Assembly (NCBI GenBank): GCA_903896675.1
Contig: CAITYU010000380.1
Coordinates: forward strand, 1-41,795
Reading direction: 5' to 3'
Source of the DNA: an uncultured Planctomycetaceae bacterium
GTDB lineage: Bacteria > Planctomycetota > Planctomycetia > Planctomycetales > Planctomycetaceae
Length of the DNA: 41,795 nt
Shown here: one piece after another, positions 34,560 through 41,795 of the stretch
Layout: each line of letters starts with the position of its first letter
How positions within the stretch are numbered: the stretch's first letter is position 1
Translations under genes and position numbers: made by a program
The notes under the pieces: model-generated
Told to the model about the DNA's origin: nothing
Database searches by the model: none
What the model saw: only the letters and a program-made list of their open reading frames with translations

Positions 34560-35597
34560 ATGCCGAAGCGCTCGATCAAACACACTTACCACGATCCTGT
34601 CGATCTGATCTGGCTGCGGGCGGCGGCCGATCTGGGTCTGACGGTGCAGCGTTCCACGGATGCTTATGCGGCCTATGACGGGCAGGGCACCCTGACGATT
34701 TCCGTGGCTGATGAATTCGATCCGGATGACTGCCTCGCGCAGATGATCTTCCACGAACTCTGTCACTGGCTGGTGTCCGGCGCAGGGGCTCGGGATCTGC
34801 CGGACTGGGGGCTTTCCAACACCAGCCGGCGTGATCTGGTGTATGAGTATGCGTGCCATCGCCTGCAGGCTGCTCTGGCGGCTCCGTACGGACTGAGGGA
34901 TTTCATGGCTGTCACTACGATGTGGCGCCCCTACTGGGACGCACTGCCCGAGGATCCGCTGCAGGATGGCGAAGATCCTGCGATCGCCATCGCCCGCAGC
35001 GGGTTTCGGCTGTCTCAGACAGCACCATTTCACGACGTCTTAAGTCGCAGTCTGGCGGCCACGGCAGCAGTTGCGGATGCAGTACGGAGTGCAGTGCCCG
35101 CGTCGTCGCTGTGGAGCACAACGCGAGCTCGACATCGCCTCGGATCACTCCTGTCCGTTTCCCCGACCGAAACCTGCGGAACGTGTGCGTGGGCCATTTC
35201 CGGCGGCAGCGGGCTGCGTTGTCGGCAGCACAGGCAGCCGGGAAAAACTGCCCCAGCGGTGCAGGGGACAGAGCAGGGCTGCGAACGCTGGGAACGGCCG
35301 CTTACGGCCGAGGATTGTGGGAGCTGTGGAGCCTGCTGCCGGCACGGATTTGATTTTGTGCAGGTGTCGGCTCGAGATCCGTTTGTCAGCCTGCACCCTC
35401 AACTGGTGCAACTGAAGGATGGCACTCGGATCGTGCCACGACCGGATGGGGTATGCGTGGCCCTGGCAGGCAGCGGGGCCGCAGACGCTCCGTTTCGTTG
35501 TCAGCACTATGAAACTCGACCCAAAAACTGTCGTGATTTTGAGATAGCCGGCGACGCCTGCCTGCAGGCACGGCGTCGCGTGGGGCTTAGTCGGTAA
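34560..35597 (+). CDS. Fusion of an HExxH metallopeptidase-like domain and a YkgJ-type Cys cluster
   Basis: 345 residues, no signal peptide. Domain 1 (1-190) has MIFHELCHWLVSG: His65-Glu66-x-x-His69, the zinc site of gluzincin/ImmA-like peptidases, plus RRDLVYEYACHRLQAALA. Domain 2 (about 205-245) has a CxxC pair (TCGTC) and two more Cys (LRC, GC). Domain 3 begins at about residue 252 with the C-G-S-C-G-A-C-C cluster, then FDFVQVSARDP, GVC, FRCQHYETRPKNCRDFEIAGDAC, the YkgJ-type zinc/iron-chelating family (Cys-x2-Cys-x2-Cys-Cys). A cytoplasmic metal-linked hydrolase is inferred. No ribosome binding site is visible before the ATG. I do not know this combination as a named family. Confidence 0.82.
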   Translation: MPKRSIKHTYHDPVDLIWLRAAADLGLTVQRSTDAYAAYDGQGTLTISVADEFDPDDCLAQMIFHELCHWLVSGAGARDLPDWGLSNTSRRDLVYEYACHRLQAALAAPYGLRDFMAVTTMWRPYWDALPEDPLQDGEDPAIAIARSGFRLSQTAPFHDVLSRSLAATAAVADAVRSAVPASSLWSTTRARHRLGSLLSVSPTETCGTCAWAISGGSGLRCRQHRQPGKTAPAVQGTEQGCERWERPLTAEDCGSCGACCRHGFDFVQVSARDPFVSLHPQLVQLKDGTRIVPRPDGVCVALAGSGAADAPFRCQHYETRPKNCRDFEIAGDACLQARRRVGLSR

Positions 35598-35621
35598 TTG
35601 CCACTGTTGTTCTGACCACTG

Positions 35622-35640
35622 CCAGCGACAGTCCCGCTGG
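35622..35640. terminator. Hairpin between convergent genes
   Basis: CCAGCG (35622-35627) and CGCTGG (35635-35640) pair around a seven-base loop in the 54-base gap between the YkgJ-fusion gene and the opposing secreted-protein gene. On the plus side TTTTATTT follows after nine bases. Confidence 0.35.
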
Positions 35641-35651
35641 ACAGCAGCGTT

Positions 35652-36443
35652 TTATTTGTCGTAGTTCAGATCAAAGGCCACGCGCGACTCATCATCGTTC
35701 CACCAGAACTTGTGATCTCCGCTGACCAGCTTGATCGTGCGACCGGAATCCGTCAGTGTGATGGTCGGCTGTTTGCCTCCCTTCACGGAGGATGTGCTGG
35801 AAAACGTCTTTCCGCTTGCAAGCGTATAAGATTTTCCGCCTGGTTGCATTGAAAATCGAACGGTGCGGCCTGTTCCGTTGAGGATCGTGTACTTCACCTG
35901 CGATGAATTCTCTGACGCTGAATAGCCAGACTTCGACGACTGCTGAAATCCCTCGGGCGCATAGACACGAAATGTGTACAGCAGGGTACCCCATGCCCGA
36001 CTTTTGCGTACACCGGTGAGTTTGTTGTAGTCAGAGGAGTTGCCAAATGTTCCGGCTTTGAATGAGGACGCCCTGACGGTGATGATGAAACCTCGTCGAT
36101 TTCCCCGGAATGCACCTTCGCGTTCCTTTTCACTCGAGAAGGTTGTTGTATTTCGCATGAGCGGGCCAAGCTGCTCGTATTTGTTCCTGATGGTGCTGGA
36201 TGTCCTTGTTTTCGAAAACGTGTCGAACGAGGAGATGTTTCCAACGTTGTCCAGATGTGTATGCAAATCTCGGATCGCGTGCTGAACGGCCTCAGATTCG
36301 CTGATCTTCGCAGGTCGCTCCATCGTGAATCCGAACTCTGCGGCTTTCGAGCTTTCGAACAGCAGAAAACGTTCCTGCGCCAGCCCCGGCCGGGATCCGC
36401 AGCACAGGATGGTCGTGACAAATACGGCGGTGAAGAATCTCAT
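35652..36443 (-). CDS. Secreted protein of unknown function
   Basis: 263 residues. Signal peptide FFTAVFVTTILCCGSRPGLAQ. The mature protein is Ser/Thr/Gly/Lys-rich; the C-terminal ~90 residues are beta-strand-like (VKYTILNGTGRTVRFSM, YTLASGKTFSSTSSVKGG, TITLTDSGRTIKLVSGDHKFWW), resembling repeated strands of a small beta sandwich. Residues 50-110 are charged and possibly helical. No family recognised. The start ATG is preceded by AAGG. It lies 73 bases after the other secreted protein and is probably in one operon with it. Confidence 0.75.
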   Translation of the reverse strand: MRFFTAVFVTTILCCGSRPGLAQERFLLFESSKAAEFGFTMERPAKISESEAVQHAIRDLHTHLDNVGNISSFDTFSKTRTSSTIRNKYEQLGPLMRNTTTFSSEKEREGAFRGNRRGFIITVRASSFKAGTFGNSSDYNKLTGVRKSRAWGTLLYTFRVYAPEGFQQSSKSGYSASENSSQVKYTILNGTGRTVRFSMQPGGKSYTLASGKTFSSTSSVKGGKQPTITLTDSGRTIKLVSGDHKFWWNDDESRVAFDLNYDK

Positions 36444-36516
36444 GATGGTTGCCTTTTTCAGAAATGATGTTCAGGAATGAGCTTTGGACCATAAGGCGAC
36501 GGGAGTTTCCTGCGGT

Positions 36517-37269
36517 TTATTGTTCGTCGGGCTGTTGTTCAGCCTCGTTCTGCTGCTGCCTCCTCGCTGCCGAATCAAGAATCTGCAGAATTCCGACGGC
36601 TATCTGCTGTTCAGGGGAGAGTTGTTTGACAGGAACGCTGGAGGCAGCAGCCGGAATACTTTTGTCTCCGTACACCCAGATCTGCTGCCCACTGTCATCA
36701 GTCTCAAGCGTTGCTTTTCCAATGACGCTGGATCTTTGTACCGATCCGTCTCGCAGGACTTCTCGGACGACCTGCCCGGTTTTCGGGTTGATTCGTGTTC
36801 GGATGGACATCCGGGAGCTGGCTGTCTCGATTTTCGGGGAGACCTTGTCATCCTTCGCCACGTTTCCCAGCGTCTCAACGCGATCGTAGCTTCGGGGGGC
36901 TCTTCGTGGTTGCGGAGCTCCGCTGCTGTCCTTATAGTCCGAGACCCACCACGCCTCGGGCTTATTGTGAAAGTGCTTGATATGAGCCTTTGCAACGGGT
37001 TTGTTGCTGAACTCTTTGGACCAGACGTTGCCTTTCTCATCGATATAAGGCGGAAGGACCACGATTCCGAGCGAACTGGTGGCTTCCTTTGAAGGCGGGA
37101 GCAGTGTACTGGGGTCAAGTGGCGTATTCCTGATGGGCTTGACCTGGTAGGGGGGCTTGAGGCGTTTGAGTTGACCGTTGCAGGTGCTGCAAAGCAACGC
37201 AGTGACAGCGAGGAACACCGGCACGAGGTATCGACGAGACAAAACCGAATGCATCTTCCCGGAACGCAT
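36517..37269 (-). CDS. Secreted protein of unknown function, Lys/Pro-rich
   Basis: 250 residues. Hydrophobic N-terminal segment YLVPVFLAVTALLCSTCNGQ suggests a signal peptide, possibly lipoprotein-like. The mature part is Pro/Lys/Ser/Arg-rich with few hydrophobic runs, so it may be partly disordered, ending in a Gln/Glu-rich tail (RRQQQNEAEQQPDEQ). No family recognised. ATG at 37269 with AAGGG eight bases upstream. It is divergent from the ECF sigma gene at 37488 across 218 bases, so the sigma factor may control it (inference). Confidence 0.72.
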   Translation of the reverse strand: MRSGKMHSVLSRRYLVPVFLAVTALLCSTCNGQLKRLKPPYQVKPIRNTPLDPSTLLPPSKEATSSLGIVVLPPYIDEKGNVWSKEFSNKPVAKAHIKHFHNKPEAWWVSDYKDSSGAPQPRRAPRSYDRVETLGNVAKDDKVSPKIETASSRMSIRTRINPKTGQVVREVLRDGSVQRSSVIGKATLETDDSGQQIWVYGDKSIPAAASSVPVKQLSPEQQIAVGILQILDSAARRQQQNEAEQQPDEQ

Positions 37270-37487
37270 GGCAAAACCCTTCTGCTGCTGGATTCAGATA
37301 TCTGCTGAAGAAAAACCGTTTCACAATGATCCAGGCGTGAAATACAGCGCAGGTGGTTCAGCAATTCATTCCAACCCCGGTTTTCCACCAAATTGGCAAT
37401 CGCGTGGGATTTTTTTTGAGTTTAAGGCTGTATGTGCGCAGGATGAGCCATCGTCCGCAGCGTCACGGTGATCAGAGGGAGTGTGGC

Positions 37488-38060
37488 ATGTCATCTCTTA
37501 CGGGTATCCTGCAGCAGGTTGAGGAAGGGACACCGGGTTCAGAGGATGTGCTGTTGCAGGCGGTTTACCAGCAGCTGCGTCGGCTTGCGGCGGTACGCAT
37601 GCGGGGTGAACAGGCTGCTCATACACTGCAGCCCACCGCCCTCGTGCACGAAGCGTGGATCCGGGTGCTGGCAACCCGTCAGGGCGGAGCATTCCGGGAT
37701 CGCAGGTCTTTTTTTGCAGCGTTCAGCGTCACGATGCGACGGGTTCTGATCGATGTGTCGCGACGCAGAAATCGCGAACGTCACGGCAGCGGTGTCAGAC
37801 CGCTGTCGCTCTCTGAAGATCTGTCGCGTCAGTTCTCCGACAACCGCTGCACTTCCGAGATTCTGCTGGTGCATGAAGCCCTTGAACGTCTGGAAGCAGT
37901 CGACTCTGAGGCGGCTGAGCTTGTGAATCTGCATTACTTTGCCGGACTGCCATTGACCGAGGCTGCCGAGGTGCTGGGGTTATCCAGAGCATCGGTCTAT
38001 CGTGTCTGGCAGTTTGCACGCGTGTGGCTGAAGGCCGAGATTGCGCGTTTGTCGAACTGA
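37488..38060 (+). CDS. ECF sigma factor, planctomycete kinase-associated type (TIGR02999-like)
   Basis: 190 residues. Region 2: LLQAVYQQLRRLAAVRMRGE, TLQPTALVHEAWIRVLA and FFAAFSVTMRRVLIDVSRRRNRERHG; region 4: EALERLEAVDSEAAELVNLHYFAGLPLTEAAEVLGLSRASVYR, a helix-turn-helix for the -35 element. The TALVHEAW and MRRVLID motifs are those of the TIGR02999-type ECF factors of planctomycetes and acidobacteria. ATG at 37488 has GAGGGAG at 37475-37481 and is clearly the start. No anti-sigma factor gene is adjacent; the downstream kinase is the probable controller. Confidence 0.93.
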   Translation: MSSLTGILQQVEEGTPGSEDVLLQAVYQQLRRLAAVRMRGEQAAHTLQPTALVHEAWIRVLATRQGGAFRDRRSFFAAFSVTMRRVLIDVSRRRNRERHGSGVRPLSLSEDLSRQFSDNRCTSEILLVHEALERLEAVDSEAAELVNLHYFAGLPLTEAAEVLGLSRASVYRVWQFARVWLKAEIARLSN

Positions 38061-38155
38061 CAGGCTCGTCGTCCGATTGTGGAATTGTTGCAGACGGTTT
38101 CGGGGAGGCTGATTCCTCCTTACCGGCTCATTCAGCGGTCCGAGGGGGTGTTGTC

Positions 38156-41100
38156 ATGAGTATTTCTTCGGCACAACTGCGTGATGTGTATCTGCGGGCC
38201 ATCGAGATTCCTGACGCGCGGGAGCAACAGCTTTTTGTCCGCAGCCAGTGTGAAAATGATTCCTCACTCATAGCTGAGGTTCAGCATTTGCTCAGCCTCG
38301 GGGATGTTGATGCCAGCTTTCTCGCCGAGCCAGCCGGAGCACTCCTCAGTGCTGCAGATCTGTGCGGACTGCTGCCGGAGGAACCACTGTGTGCTGGTAC
38401 GGTGATTGAACGCTACCAATTGCTGCAGCTGCTGGGCAGTGGAGGCATGGGTACGGTCTTCCAGGCGAAGCAGCTTGAGCCGGTGGAACGTGTGGTGGCA
38501 CTGAAAGTGCTGCGCAGCGGATTCCTGACGGCGGCATCGGCTGCCCAGGTTCAGGCAGAACGTCAGACACTTGCGGGACTGAAACATCCCGGAATTGTGT
38601 CGGTTCTGGATGCCGGCAGTCTGCCTGACGGTCGTCCGTGGTTTGCCATGGACTATGTCGATGGCCTTCCGTTGACCGCATTCTGTCGGGATCGGAACCT
38701 CGCGGTGCACGAGAGTCTGCGATTGATTGCTGAGCTTTGTGATGCCGTCCGACATGCTCATTTCCGCGGCATTATCCATCAGGACCTTAAGCCCTCCAAC
38801 GTGCTTGTTGAGGTTTTGGACGGGCGACCAGCATGTCGCTTGATCGACTTTGGAATCTGTCGCAATATCCTTGCAGTTTCGGTTCATCCGCACATCCCGG
38901 TGGGTACCCCGGACTACATGAGTCCCGAGCAGTCCTGTGCTGAGTCGTCGGGTGCTGATACACGGTCCGATGTATTTGCTATTGGGCGGATACTCGCGGA
39001 GGTGGTGTATGGATCACCCGCAGCGGTGGGGAGTGAAGGGTCCGCAGTGTGCAGAACTCCAACGGTGCCAGCCCGGTTGAATCGGGAACTGTGCAGCATT
39101 ATTCGTCGAGCCACTGCGGTGGTTCCTGCTGATCGCTATCCTGGTGTTGGGGCCCTGCGGGATGAATTGCAGAGGGTGCTTGAGGGGCATGCGGTTCAGG
39201 CGATGCCAGCAGGGGGAATGTACCGTCTGGAGAGATTTGTCACTCGCCACAGATTGCCTGTGGGACTGGCAGCACTGGCAGTTTCCAGTCTTGTTCTGGG
39301 ACTGCTGGTCAGTGTGCGGCAGATGCAGGCAGCGCGAGTCTCCGAACGGCGGGCTGAATTCTATCTCGGAGAAACTCAGACGCAGCAGCGGAAGTTTCAG
39401 GATCTGGCGTGGGGTTCAACGCTGAGGCAGGCATGGACAGCGTGGGAGCTTGGGAATCTGTTCGAGACAGATCGGTTGCTGACTGCAATAGACACGCCCG
39501 ACAACTCTGCCGAGTCTTCGGCGGAGTGGAGCATCCTGCGGGCTCAGCGGCAGTCAATGCTGACGTCGCGAAAGCTGTGTGATGCGGCGATTCACGAATT
39601 GCGTCCGATTCCCGGCGGCAAACTTGTCGCGGCCGGATGCGGTGATGGTGTACTGCGAATTCTTCGCAGTGACACAGGGGCGGTTGAACTGGAGGTCTCC
39701 TCGGAAATTGAGTCACTGCATGCAGTTGCCGTGGATTCTTCGGGACGTTACATCGCGGTGGGGGGAAGTCTGGACAAGGCGAGTGACAGGTCCTGTGTGA
39801 AGATTTATGATACTCAGATGAGAACGTGGAGGACGGGTTCCACCCCGATGTTCACCACGATCGAAACACTCTCGTTTTCCAGCGATGGAAACATGCTGCT
39901 CTGCGGTTCGCGGTATGAGGCTCCCGTTGTCATACGCACCGACAACACGACCTGCGTGGCGACGTTGCCCGTGGAACGCAGAAACCTGTGGGGAGCAATC
40001 TCGGCGGATGGCAGTCGAGTGCTGGTCGCTGCGGCAGACAACCGTGTGCATCTTGCCGATCTGAAGGTGTCGACAGACAGCGGCGCCGGGGCAATTGAAG
40101 TCGCCTTCGCCGCGCACCAGCATGTGCTGACCGGGTTTGCCATGCCGCTTACCGGACGACTGTGCTGCGTGGTCGATGATACCGATTCGCTGATCCTGCA
40201 GGACGTTGAGGCGCAGCAGCCGCTGGCCAGCCTCGGATTCAGAGGTAAACCACTCTGTGTCCACCCGGGGCTTTCCGGGGGGCAACTTGTAACATCAAAC
40301 TTAACAGGAGATATTGTTCGCTGGGACCTGAACGATCTGAGCCGCGACGCGACCTCAGCCGAAGACGCAGGGATGCATACATTTCGGGAATTCGGGGCTG
40401 ATCGTATTCCATTCCTGCAGCCCGAGGCTCGCTGGATCGTGGCTGATGAGCCGTTGATCAGCGTCTGCGATGCTGGTGATACGGTCCTGACCGGGACTGA
40501 CAGTGGCAGGATTCATGTCGTCACAGTCGCCCCGACGAAACTGAAGCGACTGGAGTTTCATTCAGGTGAGAAGACGTGGATGAGCCCGAATCACATCGAC
40601 GTGTCTTCCGACCATCAGTCGGTGCTGATCGGATTTATGGATGGTGCCATGATTCGTGTTGAACCTTCGCCACGATCACAGTCTGAGGTCAGCGCAGAAT
40701 CCACCGTCTGCTTTCCCGCGCAGCATCAGATCACGGAAGTCTTTCCGGACATCGCCTCGGCCGGTCTCCAGCCAACCAGCGAGCTGGACCCGATGCGAGA
40801 ATGGTATCTGAGATGGCTTACGCGCGAACGTCAGTTCTGGCTTCAGCGGCAACAGGTGAACAGTACGGGAGGCGTGTTGCAGGATCATTCCGCCACACCG
40901 CAGGCGATTCGAAGCGACCAAATTGAGTATTCCCCCGATGGCAGCCGGTTTGCCTACTACGTGGATCGTGAAGTACATGTTCTGCAGGCAGCACCACTGA
41001 GTGGTCAGCGTTGCATGACGACTCTTCCCGGGCTGGTCGTCACATTCTGCTGGCACCCCGATGGAAAATCCTTGATTATCGGAGGTGAATTCGGGGGGCT

Positions 41101-41533
41101 CCGGCAGTGGTTTCCGGAAACCGGTGAGGTGGCTGTACTGCCCGGCGTCAGCGATCAGGTTCGGAGAATTGCTGTCTCGCAATCCGGACGGGTCATGGTC
41201 ACGGGTGACCGTGGTGGGCGAGTGGCCAGTTGGAGTCTGGCGGGGGATCGTCCGGAATATCAGGTGGGAGCTCAGAGGCACGACGGGGAAATCTACGCCG
41301 TCTGCCTGCTGGATGATGGCAGGCTGGCTGTTTCGGTGGATGAAAAGCTGCAGGTGGAAATCTGGCGGACCTCGACGGCCACTCAGGTTGGCCGACTGGG
41401 CACACTGCCCGGTGAGTGCATGCATGGAGAGGACATCCTTGAGCTGTTTGCCACGCCCAACGAAGACCGCCTTGTGTTAATGTGGCTCAGGATCAACACG
41501 GACGTGCACTGGGCAAGTTGGAACCTGAAGTGA
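38156..41533 (+). CDS. Membrane Ser/Thr protein kinase with C-terminal WD40-like propeller
   Basis: 1125 residues. After a helical N-terminal ~90 residues, the kinase domain has the P-loop LLGSGGMGTVFQAK, ALKVL (VAIK Lys), IIHQDLKPSNVLVE (Asp210, with Gln209 in place of the usual Arg), DFGICR (Asp231) and GTPDYMSPEQ. One TM segment (about 364-386, LPVGLAALAVSSLVLGLLVSV) leads to an exposed C-terminal region of about 720 residues with repeated strands and hydrophobic G-D-G-V/L-I units (AVAVDSSGRYIAVGGS, TLSFSSDGNMLLCGS, EYSPDGSRFAYYV), a beta propeller. ATG at 38156 follows GAGGGGG and lies 95 bases after the sigma stop; a longer open start at 38024 would overlap the sigma gene. It probably phosphorylates the sigma factor (known for this gene pair, not shown here). 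Confidence 0.93.
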   Translation: MSISSAQLRDVYLRAIEIPDAREQQLFVRSQCENDSSLIAEVQHLLSLGDVDASFLAEPAGALLSAADLCGLLPEEPLCAGTVIERYQLLQLLGSGGMGTVFQAKQLEPVERVVALKVLRSGFLTAASAAQVQAERQTLAGLKHPGIVSVLDAGSLPDGRPWFAMDYVDGLPLTAFCRDRNLAVHESLRLIAELCDAVRHAHFRGIIHQDLKPSNVLVEVLDGRPACRLIDFGICRNILAVSVHPHIPVGTPDYMSPEQSCAESSGADTRSDVFAIGRILAEVVYGSPAAVGSEGSAVCRTPTVPARLNRELCSIIRRATAVVPADRYPGVGALRDELQRVLEGHAVQAMPAGGMYRLERFVTRHRLPVGLAALAVSSLVLGLLVSVRQMQAARVSERRAEFYLGETQTQQRKFQDLAWGSTLRQAWTAWELGNLFETDRLLTAIDTPDNSAESSAEWSILRAQRQSMLTSRKLCDAAIHELRPIPGGKLVAAGCGDGVLRILRSDTGAVELEVSSEIESLHAVAVDSSGRYIAVGGSLDKASDRSCVKIYDTQMRTWRTGSTPMFTTIETLSFSSDGNMLLCGSRYEAPVVIRTDNTTCVATLPVERRNLWGAISADGSRVLVAAADNRVHLADLKVSTDSGAGAIEVAFAAHQHVLTGFAMPLTGRLCCVVDDTDSLILQDVEAQQPLASLGFRGKPLCVHPGLSGGQLVTSNLTGDIVRWDLNDLSRDATSAEDAGMHTFREFGADRIPFLQPEARWIVADEPLISVCDAGDTVLTGTDSGRIHVVTVAPTKLKRLEFHSGEKTWMSPNHIDVSSDHQSVLIGFMDGAMIRVEPSPRSQSEVSAESTVCFPAQHQITEVFPDIASAGLQPTSELDPMREWYLRWLTRERQFWLQRQQVNSTGGVLQDHSATPQAIRSDQIEYSPDGSRFAYYVDREVHVLQAAPLSGQRCMTTLPGLVVTFCWHPDGKSLIIGGEFGGLRQWFPETGEVAVLPGVSDQVRRIAVSQSGRVMVTGDRGGRVASWSLAGDRPEYQVGAQRHDGEIYAVCLLDDGRLAVSVDEKLQVEIWRTSTATQVGRLGTLPGECMHGEDILELFATPNEDRLVLMWLRINTDVHWASWNLK

Positions 41534-41626
41534 CGACTGCACCTTGAAACGGCTGAACTTTCGCCACGGCAAATGTTCAGGACTGAAAAGTGCCTGATGT
41601 ATTCCTGACATCATGTTCAAACACCG

Positions 41627-41650
41627 TGGCCCGGGCTTTAGCCTGGGCCA
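41627..41650. repeat. Palindromic repeat downstream of the kinase gene
   Basis: TGGCCCGGGC (41627-41636) and GCCTGGGCCA (41641-41650) pair with one G-U across TTTA. It lies 94 bases after the kinase stop and could act as its terminator; it also resembles the element at 41740 in base composition. Confidence 0.6.
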
Positions 41651-41739
41651 GTTACCTTGTCATTACCCACGAAACCCGTCGGGCGTGGAGGCCGTTGCGG
41701 CGTGTGTTTGGTTTGTGCCGTGCGTCTGTTTGCGATTCA

Positions 41740-41795
41740 GGCCTGAAGGGCCGGTTTCCGGTAGCCCAGGGCGCAGCCCTGGGTCTGGGACACCC
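41740..41795. repeat. REP-like element with two stem-loops, cut by the window edge
   Basis: GGCC (41740-41743) pairs with GGCC (41749-41752) across TGAAG, and CCCAGGGC (41765-41772) pairs with GCCCTGGG (41776-41783) across GCA. The combination of a GCC-TGAA-GGGC hairpin followed by a CCCAGGGC palindrome is a common intergenic repeat in many bacteria, planctomycetes included (from memory). The element probably continues past 41795. Confidence 0.65.

Overview
The window reads as a stretch of planctomycete chromosome (order Planctomycetales is the best guess; genus not determinable by eye). The evidence is family content: a DUF1559 prepilin-like protein with the [17 protein letters not shown] start (1826-2854), a LEPR-type N-terminus on a large surface protein (11259-13253), a planctomycete-style ECF sigma factor directly followed by a Ser/Thr kinase with a beta-propeller (37488-41533), and many secreted sulfatase, esterase, sugar-isomerase and Gfo/Idh-type proteins. 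The DNA is G+C-rich and GTG/TTG starts compete with ATG at several genes. No rRNA, CRISPR array, integrase, transposase or phage gene was seen.

Layout. 1-1564: 3' part of an ankyrin-repeat gene cut by the window edge. 1826-2854: DUF1559 protein. 2901-9274: a tight four-gene operon, consisting of a small anchored protein, a CusB-like adaptor with metal-binding Cys motifs at both ends, a 1376-residue CusA/CzcA-like RND pump, and a small lipoprotein paralogous to the first gene. 9479-11203: a DUF1444-like and a DUF1801-like gene. 11259-13253 (minus): surface protein with FG-GAP-like repeats. 13490-17857 (plus): sulfatase, a lipoprotein of unknown function, and a Tat-exported sugar isomerase/epimerase-like protein, closed by a strong terminator. 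17924-22467: DUF2805 protein, a caspase/gingipain-like secreted protein, a secreted PHP-domain protein and two membrane proteins.

22468-24887 is the least ordinary part. It holds a frameshifted prepilin remnant, a palindromic repeat inserted in what looks like a PepSY-type gene remnant, a slipin (SPFH) gene, and a tRNA-Gln-like element whose D, anticodon and T arms are intact but whose acceptor stem does not pair at all.

24888-27266: histidine phosphatase and a secreted BSP-type metallopeptidase. 27312-31716 (minus): four-gene operon of a GT-C membrane glycosyltransferase, two SAM methyltransferases and a polyprenyl-phosphate GT2, probably making and attaching a methylated sugar at the cell surface. 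31849-35597: SASA esterase, Gfo/Idh-type oxidoreductase, and a fusion of an HExxH domain with a YkgJ Cys cluster. 35652-37269 (minus): two secreted proteins of unknown function, divergent from the sigma-factor/kinase operon. 41534-41795: palindromic repeats that run off the window.

The most promising leads are the metal-efflux operon bracketed by two paralogous small proteins and carrying an enlarged pump, the acceptor-less tRNA-like element, the protease-like/Cys-cluster fusion, and the caspase-like secreted protein. All functional calls come from reading motifs; no alignment or database search was run.
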